NCBI GenBank assembly: GCA_965140395.1 | Contig: OZ223207.1 | Location: 434,001 to 498,000, forward strand | Direction: 5' to 3' | Length of the DNA stretch: 64,000 nt | From: Parvibaculum sp002684405 | GTDB lineage: Bacteria > Pseudomonadota > Alphaproteobacteria > Parvibaculales > Parvibaculaceae | Shown: positions 15,935 to 24,029 of the stretch, in pieces | Layout: each line of letters begins with the position of its first letter | How positions within the stretch are numbered: the stretch's first letter is position 1 | Notes under the pieces: generated by a model | Seen by the model: only the letters and a program-made list of their open reading frames with translations | Database searches by the model: none | What the model was told of the DNA's origin: nothing | Program-made: the position numbers and the translations under genes

Positions 15935-17091
15935 TTCGCCTCCTCGATGAGCTTCACGAAGCGTTCGAAGAGGTAGTGACTATCCATCGGGCCGGGAGAG
16001 GCCTCGGGGTGGTACTGGACGGAGAAGACGGGCTTGCCGGTAAGGCGCAGTCCGCAATTCGTGCCGTCGAAAAGGCTCTTGTGCGTTTCTTCCACGCCGT
16101 CGGGGAGCGTTGCCGCATCGACCGCGAAGCCGTGGTTCATGGAGGTGATTTCCACCTTGTCGGTGGTGAAGTCCTTCACCGGGTGGTTCGCGCCGTGATG
16201 GCCCTGATGCATCTTCACCGTCTTCGCGCCGAGCGCGAGGCCGAGCATCTGGTGGCCGAGGCAGATGCCGAAAAGGGGCTTGCCGCTTTCGACGAGCTTC
16301 CTGATTTCCGGCACGGCATATTCGCCGGTCGCGGCCGGGTCGCCCGGGCCGTTCGAGAGGAACACCCCGTCCGGGTTCATGGAGAGCACGTCTTCGGCCT
16401 TGGTGGAGGCGGGGACCACCGTCACGCGGCAGCCTGCGTTCACCAGACAGCGCAGGATGTTGCGCTTGGCGCCGAAATCGATGGCGACGACATGGTGGGG
16501 GGCGTCGGGCCGGTTGCCGAAGCCCTCATCCCATTTCCACAGATCCTGGTTCCAGTCGTAGCGCTGGCCGCAGGTGACTTCTTTCGCGAGGTCCATGCCG
16601 ACAAGGCCCGGCCATTCATTCGCTTTCGCCTGCAGGGCGGGAATGTCGAAATTGCCCGCCGGGTCATGTGCGATGATGCCGTCGATGAAGCCCTTTTCGC
16701 GGATGCGCCGCGTCAGCGCGCGCGTATCGACGCCGGAGAGCCCGACGATACCGCGCGCTTTCAGCCAGGCATCCAGATGCTGGGCCGCGCGGTAGTTCGA
16801 CGGGGTGGTGATGTCGGCCCGGATGACGGCGCCGCGCACGCCGGAGGAGGCGGCGAGGTTGGAGGTCTCGATATCCTCGTCATTCGTGCCCACATTGCCG
16901 ATATGCGGGAAGGTGAAGGTGATGATCTGCCCCACATAAGAGGGGTCGGTCAGGATTTCCTGATAGCCCGTCATCGCCGTGTTGAAGCAGACCTCGCCGA
17001 CCGCTTCGCCGATAGCGCCGATACCTCGCCCTTTGAGGACGGTGCCGTCTTTCAGGACGAGAAGCGCGGTGGGCGTTTCGCTGGCGGTCAT
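15931..17091 (-). CDS. carA: Carbamoyl-phosphate synthase small subunit (glutamine amidotransferase)
   Basis: The 386-residue subunit hydrolyses glutamine and channels ammonia to CarB. The N-terminal CPSase domain shows 'GEVCFNTAMTGYQEILTDPSY'. The class I GATase domain has the nucleophile Cys in 'GICLGHQMLGLALG' and the His-Glu pair in 'VQYHPEASPGP'. The ATG at 17091 was chosen because GGAAA lies about 8 bases upstream. In-frame ATGs at 17100 and 17106 are alternatives, and the frame open to 17352 has no family similarity. It is the first gene of the carA-orphan-carB unit. Confidence 0.95.
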   Translation of the reverse strand: MTASETPTALLVLKDGTVLKGRGIGAIGEAVGEVCFNTAMTGYQEILTDPSYVGQIITFTFPHIGNVGTNDEDIETSNLAASSGVRGAVIRADITTPSNYRAAQHLDAWLKARGIVGLSGVDTRALTRRIREKGFIDGIIAHDPAGNFDIPALQAKANEWPGLVGMDLAKEVTCGQRYDWNQDLWKWDEGFGNRPDAPHHVVAIDFGAKRNILRCLVNAGCRVTVVPASTKAEDVLSMNPDGVFLSNGPGDPAATGEYAVPEIRKLVESGKPLFGICLGHQMLGLALGAKTVKMHQGHHGANHPVKDFTTDKVEITSMNHGFAVDAATLPDGVEETHKSLFDGTNCGLRLTGKPVFSVQYHPEASPGPMDSHYLFERFVKLIEEAK

Positions 17092-17576
17092 GCGTGTCAT
17101 TTCCATTCGCTTTGGCGGTCGCGGAGCCGGGACATCGTCGCACATGCGCGCGGAGACTCCTCCCCGGAACTCCGGCTCGCATCTGGCGAGCGCCGTTCCG
17201 TGGCGGCTGTCGTCGACACCAACATGGCAGGTCTCCCGGGAGAGGAATTCCGCATGGGCCTGACGTCCGTCGCCGGTCCGATGCACCCGAAAGTGGTCAG
17301 GGGCGCGCCGGGGCGGCAGACTCGCGGAGATTCCGTCAAATCGCGCGGACACTAAGCGAAGCCTCGAAAAGCGTCAAGCTGGCTTTCGCTTATTTTTTGT
17401 GAGTAATTTCAGCTAGTTAGCTCTTTTCTGTCGGGGCGGTAATCTGTTTGCGGTTACCGGGCCTTTGCTTTAGCGTGTGCCGCCTTTCCGGGGCGTGGCC
17501 AAGGGCCCCCCGAAAGAGGCGAAAGAACGACGTCGCAAACTAGTGTTTCTTCATCAGTGTCATTCGGAGACGGGTC
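17092..17576. other. Intergenic region between divergent carA and yqeY
   Basis: These 485 bases contain no convincing gene. The carA-proximal 250 bases are GC-rich and may be a long carA leader. The segment around 17380-17420 is AT-rich and is the most likely place for the divergent promoters. I see no recognisable riboswitch. Confidence 0.5.
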
Positions 17577-18041
17577 ATGGGCCAAACCTTGCGCGAACGC
17601 ATCAAGCAGGGCTTGAACGAGGCAACCAAGAGCCAGGACAAGACGCGCACGGGCACGCTGCGTCTCATCGTGGCTGCCATCAAGGACCGGGATATTGCCG
17701 GACGGACCGACGGGCGCGACGGCGGCGTGGGCGAGGCGGAGATCATGGAAGTGCTCTCCAAGATGATCAAACAGCGCCGCGAATCCGCCGAAACCTATGA
17801 GCAGGCGGGCCGGATGGAACTGGCCGCGCAGGAGCGCGACGAAATCGCCGTCATCGAGGAATTCCTGCCGAAGCAGATGGACGAGGCGGAAATCCAGTCC
17901 GCGGTGGACAGCGTGGTCTCCGAGCTCGGCGCCGAAGGCCTCAAGGATATGGGCCGCGTCATGGGCGAGCTGAAAAGCCGCTATGCCGGCCAGATGGATT
18001 TCTCCAAGGCCGGCCCCCTGGTGAAGGCCCGGCTGGGGTAA
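17577..18041 (+). CDS. GatB/YqeY domain-containing protein
   Basis: The 154-residue protein matches the YqeY family: 'MGQTLRERIKQGLNEATKSQDKTR', 'LRLIVAAIKDRDI', 'EVLSKMIKQRRESAETYEQAGR', 'EIAVIEEFLPKQM' and 'KDMGRVMGELKSRYAGQMDFSKAGPLVKARL'. It resembles the tRNA-binding C-terminal domain of GatB, and a role in tRNA amidation or aminoacyl-tRNA handling is inferred but unproven. The position between carA and dnaG-rpoD is conserved in many alphaproteobacteria. A short GC hairpin (about 18052-18070) lies between its stop and the end of the convergent brnA. Confidence 0.9.
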   Translation: MGQTLRERIKQGLNEATKSQDKTRTGTLRLIVAAIKDRDIAGRTDGRDGGVGEAEIMEVLSKMIKQRRESAETYEQAGRMELAAQERDEIAVIEEFLPKQMDEAEIQSAVDSVVSELGAEGLKDMGRVMGELKSRYAGQMDFSKAGPLVKARLG

Positions 18042-18059
18042 AAGAGATAGGCGAGGGGA

Positions 18060-18374
18060 TCAGCCCTCGCTCTTCACCTTCTCTTTCGCTTTCTGCACGC
18101 GCATATAGGTGCGCAGCACCTCGTTGATGCGCGTCTGGTAGCGCGGCCCGCTCGACTTGAAGAAGTCGAGCACGTCCTCATCCAGCCGGATGCTGACGGG
18201 TTGCTTGCGGACGGGAATGACGAGTTCGGCATTCGTCCAGTCGAGCCCCGCCGGGACGGCGTCCGGATCGTCGGCGATAGCCGCCTCGATCTCCTCATCA
18301 GTCATGTTGCGCACGCGTTCCCAGTCGGTCTTGCCGGGACCCAGGCGCTCAATCTCTTCGCGCGAGTAGCGCAC
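18060..18374 (-). CDS. brnA: BrnA-type antitoxin (ribbon-helix-helix)
   Basis: BrnA neutralises the BrnT ribonuclease toxin and represses the operon. The visible parts are 'RYSREEIERLGPGKTDWERVRNMTDEEIEAAIADDPDA', typical of BrnA N-termini, and the C-terminal RHH 'PVSIRLDEDVLDFFKSSGPRYQTRINEVLRTYM'. I chose the GTG at 18374 (104 residues), preceded by AAAGAG about 9 bases upstream, because it gives a modest 26-base overlap with brnT. The ATG at 18482 would overlap the toxin gene by more than 130 bases and adds a basic tail not seen in the family. The gene is convergent with yqeY. Confidence 0.8.
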   Translation of the reverse strand: MRYSREEIERLGPGKTDWERVRNMTDEEIEAAIADDPDAVPAGLDWTNAELVIPVRKQPVSIRLDEDVLDFFKSSGPRYQTRINEVLRTYMRVQKAKEKVKSEG

Positions 18375-18675
18375 GATATGCGGCTCTTTCGTCTCTTCGT
18401 GCCGGTCGCGCCGAGATGATCCGGCAGACGTTGCCGGTTTCTTCCTTGTATGCGACTGCGATTTCGCGGCCATCGGCATCACCTATTACGAGATAGCGTA
18501 TCTCGTCGTTTCTGTCGGATTGCATGCGGGCCATCGGATTGTCGAAAGCCGGGATGACTTCCAGAAAGTCGATTCCGTGTTTTTCGAAATTCGAGAGCCG
18601 CTTCCTCTCATCCCATTCGAATCCGGCATATGCCGGTTCAAACAGACTGAATTTCTCTTGGTTGCCTGTGCGCAT
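18349..18675 (-). CDS. brnT: BrnT-type ribonuclease toxin
   Basis: The 108-residue protein carries the BrnT signature 'FEWDERKRLSNFEKHGIDFLEV' followed by a RelE-like beta sheet ('RYLVIGDADGREIAVAYKEETGNVCRIISARPARRDERAAY'). BrnT toxins cleave RNA and halt growth when BrnA is degraded. The toxin-first order and overlap with brnA are the normal arrangement. The pair is inserted between yqeY and dnaG, which are usually adjacent in relatives, and the upstream intergenic DNA is unusually AT-rich. Both points suggest acquisition. Confidence 0.88.
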   Translation of the reverse strand: MRTGNQEKFSLFEPAYAGFEWDERKRLSNFEKHGIDFLEVIPAFDNPMARMQSDRNDEIRYLVIGDADGREIAVAYKEETGNVCRIISARPARRDERAAYRALLARRD

Positions 18676-18730
18676 GAAGCCTCCACCCGTCCTGAATTAT
18701 GGATGAGTTTTCCGGCACGTCATGCGCCCA

Positions 18731-18758
18731 ATTTGTATTTATAAATGTATATACAAAT
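18731..18758. promoter_or_regulatory. Candidate BrnA operator / brnT promoter palindrome
   Basis: ATTTGTAT at 18731-18738 and its exact complement ATACAAAT at 18751-18758 are separated by an AT-rich 12-base spacer. The site is 56 bases upstream of brnT in the only strongly AT-rich stretch nearby. RHH antitoxins commonly bind such inverted repeats. Assignment to BrnA is inference. Confidence 0.55.
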
Positions 18759-18840
18759 CTCTCCCGTTGCAAGCGCCCATACGCCTGATGCAAAAACGTC
18801 GTAGAATGAGCGACGTTCACCCCATCACTGGCCGGATTTC

Positions 18841-20781
18841 ATGTCCTTCCCGAAGCATTTCCTCGACGAGTTGAAGGCGCGGATCCGCGTCTCCGAAGTC
18901 GTGGGCCGCAAGGTGAAGCTGACGCGCCGGGGCCGGGAATTCGTCGGGCTCTCGCCCTTCACCAATGAGAAGTCGCCGAGCTTCACGGTGAATGACGACA
19001 AGCAGTTCTATCACTGCTTCTCCAGCGGCGAGCATGGCGACGTCATCAAGTTTCTGGAAAAGACCGAAAACCTCTCCTTCATGGAGGCGGTGGAGCGGCT
19101 TGCGGGCGAGGCGGGCATGGAGGTGCCCAAGCAGGACCCCCGCGCCGCCGAACGCGAACGGAAATCCGCCTCCCTCATCGACGTGATGGAGATGGCGCAG
19201 GGCTTTTTCCGCCGCAAGCTGAAAGAGGGCGCGGGCGCGGAAGCGATGGCTTACCTCAAGCGCCGCGGCATGAAGGACGAGATCATCGAGCGCTTCGGCA
19301 TGGGCTATGCGCCGGGCGACGATCGCGGCGACCGCCACCAGCTCATGAATTATCTCAAGGGCAAGGGCGTCGAGATCGGCCAGATGATCGAGGCCGGTCT
19401 CATCATCGGCGGCGAGGACATCAAGGAGCCTTACGACCGCTTCCGCAATCGCGTCATGTTTCCCATCGCGGACGGGCGGGGCCGGGTGATCGCCTTTGGC
19501 GGCCGTGCGCTGTCGCCCGACGCCAAGGCGAAATATCTGAACTCGCCGGAGACGCCGCTCTTTCACAAGGGCCACGTCCTCTATAATCTCGATAAGGCCC
19601 GCAAGCCCGCCTATGACAAGGCGACGGTGCTGGCCGTCGAGGGCTATATGGATGTGATCGGGCTGGCGCAGGGCGGCTTCGATTATGCGGTCGCGCCGCT
19701 CGGCACCGCGCTCACCGAAGACCAGATCGCGCTGTTGTGGCGGCTCGCGCCCGAGCCCATTCTCTGTTTCGATGGCGACAAGGCGGGGCTTCGCGCCGCC
19801 TTCAAGGCGGTGGAGCGCTCGCTGCCGCTGCTGAAGCCCGGTCACTCGCTGCGCTTCGCGCTGCTGCCCGAGGGCAAGGACCCCGACGACCTCGTGCGCG
19901 AGGAGGGGCCGGAGGCGATGCAGAAAGTGCTCGACGAGGCAAAGCCGCTGGCCGACATGCTCTGGGAAAAGGAAGTGAGCGCGGGCGAATGGACGACGCC
20001 CGAACGCCGCGCCAAGCTCGAAGCCGATATCGAGGCAGCGGTGAACGCCATTACCGACCCGAAAGTGCGCTCCTATTACGGACAGGATCTGCGTGCGCGG
20101 CTCAACAAGCTGTTTGGCGTTCAGGAGCGCCGGGGCGGGGCGCGGCAAGGTGGCTACGGGGGTGGGGGGTATCGCAACCGTAATCAGGCGCCCTGGCGCG
20201 GCGGGCGTCCCGGCGGGGGCGGCGGTGTCTTCCGGCGGGACAATTTCATTCCGCCGGCCTCGCCCCAATTGAAGCAATCTGTGCTCGGCAAAGGCAGCGG
20301 CAATGGAGAGGGGCGCGAGGTCCTGCTGGTCTGGACCATGGCCAATCACCCCGACCTGCTGGACGAATATTGCGAAGTTTTCTCCGGCTTGCCGCTGGCA
20401 AGCGCCGAACTTGACAGATTACGCAATGAAATCATAGATATAGCCGCCCTTCATGCGCCTCTTGAAAGGGACGGGCTGAAAAACCACTTAGAAGACAGGA
20501 ACTTGGGTGACTTGTTCCGCCGTCTTGAGGGCCGCGCGAAGAAGATTGGCGCGCGGTTTGCAGGTCCCGAGGCCATGACGGACGAGGCCGAAAGAGGGTT
20601 TGTGCACCTCATCCGGCGCCATGAGCGGGCCGTGAATCTGGAGGCGGAACTGAAAGCCGCCGAGCGCGCTCTGGCCGAGGAAATGACGGAGGCCAACTGG
20701 GCAAGGCTCAGGGAGATACACCTGCAGCTTGAAAGGTCCGACATGACCGACGGTCTGGATGGGACGAACAGTACTGATTGA
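18841..20781 (+). CDS. dnaG: DNA primase
   Basis: The 646-residue enzyme makes RNA primers for replication. The N-terminal zinc-binding domain (residues 36-66), the TOPRIM domain ('VLAVEGYMDVIGLAQ' and 'ILCFDGDKAG') and the helicase-binding C-terminus are all present. The CHC2 zinc motif, normally Cys-x2-His...Cys-x2-Cys, reads Ser38, Thr41, Cys59, Ser62, so zinc coordination is lost while the surrounding fold residues ('NEKSPSFTVNDDKQFYHCF') are kept. This degeneration is common in alphaproteobacterial primases. A Gly/Arg-rich linker near residues 430-465 precedes the C-terminal domain. rpoD follows 238 bases downstream, as is usual. Confidence 0.97.
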   Translation: MSFPKHFLDELKARIRVSEVVGRKVKLTRRGREFVGLSPFTNEKSPSFTVNDDKQFYHCFSSGEHGDVIKFLEKTENLSFMEAVERLAGEAGMEVPKQDPRAAERERKSASLIDVMEMAQGFFRRKLKEGAGAEAMAYLKRRGMKDEIIERFGMGYAPGDDRGDRHQLMNYLKGKGVEIGQMIEAGLIIGGEDIKEPYDRFRNRVMFPIADGRGRVIAFGGRALSPDAKAKYLNSPETPLFHKGHVLYNLDKARKPAYDKATVLAVEGYMDVIGLAQGGFDYAVAPLGTALTEDQIALLWRLAPEPILCFDGDKAGLRAAFKAVERSLPLLKPGHSLRFALLPEGKDPDDLVREEGPEAMQKVLDEAKPLADMLWEKEVSAGEWTTPERRAKLEADIEAAVNAITDPKVRSYYGQDLRARLNKLFGVQERRGGARQGGYGGGGYRNRNQAPWRGGRPGGGGGVFRRDNFIPPASPQLKQSVLGKGSGNGEGREVLLVWTMANHPDLLDEYCEVFSGLPLASAELDRLRNEIIDIAALHAPLERDGLKNHLEDRNLGDLFRRLEGRAKKIGARFAGPEAMTDEAERGFVHLIRRHERAVNLEAELKAAERALAEEMTEANWARLREIHLQLERSDMTDGLDGTNSTD

Positions 20782-21019
20782 GGCAGGACGGATTAAGGGG
20801 AACGCTCTGAAAGGTGTGGGCCGGCAAGGCCCGGGGGATGCCGGACAGGGATATCGAGAGAGACGAGTTTGACGACTGGCCGTCCGGCGCCCCTGAAGGC
20901 CGCTGACGGGCATAATCCTTTTCACCCGTCTTGATTGTCGAGCGGGTCGAACGAATTGAACAGGCGTGAGATGCGCGCGGGCAGGCGGCGCATTATCGGG
21001 TCAGGCGGAGAGCGATTGA

Positions 21020-23011
<1,992 letters not shown>

Positions 23012-23014
23012 GCC

Positions 23015-23046
23015 TGTCATTGCCGGGCGAAGACCCGGCAATCCAG
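23015..23046 (+). repeat. Solo dispersed palindrome (copy 6)
   Basis: TGTCAT, the stem TTGCCGGG, the loop CGAAGA, the stem CCCGGCAA, then TCCAG. It begins 4 bases after the rpoD stop and precedes the rpoD terminator. Confidence 0.8.
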
Positions 23047-23059
23047 CGCAACAAACACC

Positions 23060-23095
23060 AAAGCCCGGATCGAAAGATCCGGGCTTTTGTTTTTC
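23060..23095 (+). terminator. Rho-independent terminator of rpoD
   Basis: AAAGCCCGGATC, a GAAA loop and GATCCGGGCTTTT are followed by further T residues. The palindrome at 23015-23046 lies between it and the stop codon. Confidence 0.9.
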
Positions 23096-23101
23096 CTTAA
23101 G

Positions 23102-23149
23102 TGTCATCCCGGCGCCTGTCCCGGCGAAAGCCGGGAACACCGGGACCCA
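23102..23149 (+). repeat. Dispersed palindrome, extended variant (copy 7)
   Basis: It begins TGTCATCCCGG and ends CGGGACCCA, with an additional internal CCCGGC...GCCGGG hairpin, so it looks like a longer, nested version of the family. Confidence 0.65.
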
Positions 23150-23210
23150 TTGGCATGTGCGGCGAGGGTGCGCAAAAGGGGAGACCCTCGGCGGCAGCCC
23201 AACCCCCAAA

Positions 23211-23243
23211 TGTCACCCCGGGCTTGTCCCGGGGCCCAGGGGC
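23211..23243 (+). repeat. Solo dispersed palindrome (copy 8)
   Basis: It is nearly identical to the left repeat of GIY-YIG unit 1 (4972-5004), beginning TGTCACCCCGGGCTTGTCC and ending CAGGGGCC. Here it is a solo copy without the nuclease gene. Confidence 0.8.
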
Positions 23244-23264
23244 CGCAACCCGCACCCCTTTCAT

Positions 23265-23346
23265 CGTCATGGCCCGGCTTGTCCGGGCCATCCACGTCTT
23301 TTCCGGAAAGAAGGCGTGGATACCCCGCCTGAAGCGGGGCATGACG
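23265..23346. repeat. Inverted pair of dispersed palindromes (copies 9 and 10)
   Basis: Copy 9 (23265-23296, plus) has the stem GGCCCGG / CCGGGCC between GTCAT and ATCCACG. Copy 10 (23315-23346, minus) has a CCCCGC / GCGGGG stem between CGTGGAT and ATGACGC. The arrangement is the mirror image of the pair at 9981-10062. Confidence 0.8.
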
Positions 23347-23362
23347 CAGGAGGACATCCCCC

Positions 23363-23395
23363 AAAAACAAAAAGGCCGGGCAAAACCCGGCCTTT
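23363..23395 (-). terminator. Terminator of the 90-residue gene
   Basis: AAAGGCCGGG (23371-23380) pairs with CCCGGCCTTT (23386-23395). On the reverse strand it is followed by a T-rich run. Its sequence is almost identical to the hairpin at 23836-23862 on the other side of the gene. Confidence 0.85.
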
Positions 23396-23422
23396 CCCAT
23401 TCGTGGCGCAGACGCGAAGCCC

Positions 23423-23695
23423 TTACGCCCCGGTGTCTTCCGCTTCCGCTTCGGGCTCGGCCTTCGCCTTGGCGCTTTTGCGCTTCGGCTTTTCCGGCGC
23501 GGCTTCCTTGGCGGCCGCCTCGGCGGCTTCCTTTTCCAGACGCAGCGCCTTCAGGCGCTCGGTCTTGGCGGAGCGGGTCTTGTTTTCGTCGGCAATGATG
23601 CCGCGCACCGTTTCGGTGATCTGGTCGGCCTTGCTGGCGCGGCCGGCGGGGGAGGTGGTTTTGAAGAAACCGGTCTTCTCGTCGATTTTTGCCAT
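23423..23695 (-). CDS. Hypothetical 90-residue charged protein
   Basis: The N-terminus 'MAKIDEKTGFFKTTSPAGRASKADQITETVRGIIADENKTRSAKTERLKALRL' (in parts) is followed by an Ala/Glu/Lys-rich low-complexity tail resembling histone H1-like or ribosomal-tail extensions. There is no signal peptide or membrane segment. I do not recognise a family. An AGGAGG-like sequence lies shortly before the ATG (reverse strand, 23701-23706), and a good terminator lies downstream, which supports a real gene. Cationic, disordered tails of this kind often bind nucleic acid, but that is speculative. Confidence 0.7.
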   Translation of the reverse strand: MAKIDEKTGFFKTTSPAGRASKADQITETVRGIIADENKTRSAKTERLKALRLEKEAAEAAAKEAAPEKPKRKSAKAKAEPEAEAEDTGA

Positions 23696-24029
23696 GGGAA
23701 ACCTCCTTCAGGCGTGGTGCGAGCGGGCGTTATGCGGGCAGGCATGTCGGGTATCGGGCGGGGCGGGAGAGTGGTTGCCGCGCCGGGAAGTCGACGCCCA
23801 TGGGCCCGCGTCGCTGCTGCGGGGGCGTCCCAAACGAAAAAAGGCCGGGAAAACCCGGCCTTCCCACTCACCCCGTCGGCGGTGCCAGTACATCCGTGGT
23901 CACCGCTCCCGGGATGAGACCACCGCGCCAAGACCTCCGAAGAAGCCGCGCGGCGTGTTCAACAGTGTGTATATGGGGTGCCGAAGGCGGGATTCAAGAC
24001 CCCGCCTTCGGGCATAATGGAGGTTTCCC
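23696..24029. other. Intergenic region between the autotransporter and the 90-residue gene
   Basis: These 334 bases hold no convincing gene. An 11-bp perfect hairpin (CCGAAGGCGGG at 23981-23991 with its complement at 24001-24011) lies just after the autotransporter stop, and a terminator-type hairpin lies at 23836-23862. Confidence 0.6.
23836..23862 (-). terminator. Rho-independent terminator downstream of the autotransporter
   Basis: AAGGCCGGG (23841-23849), an AAAA loop and CCCGGCCTT (23854-23862). On the reverse strand this ends in a T run. It is about 170 bases after the autotransporter stop codon. Confidence 0.75.

Noticed and set aside
17092..17576. Riboswitch or attenuator in the long carA leader
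   Set aside because: No recognisable conserved riboswitch core or terminator/antiterminator pair could be found by eye.
23102..23346. Possible CRISPR-like array in the repeat cluster after rpoD
   Set aside because: Repeats differ in sequence and orientation, spacing is irregular, and no cas genes are present.
23551..23931. A 126-residue reverse-strand ORF covering the 90-residue gene's upstream region
   Set aside because: Runs through a terminator hairpin and is low-complexity Arg/Pro/Ala. The 90-residue frame has a better start and a better-behaved sequence.
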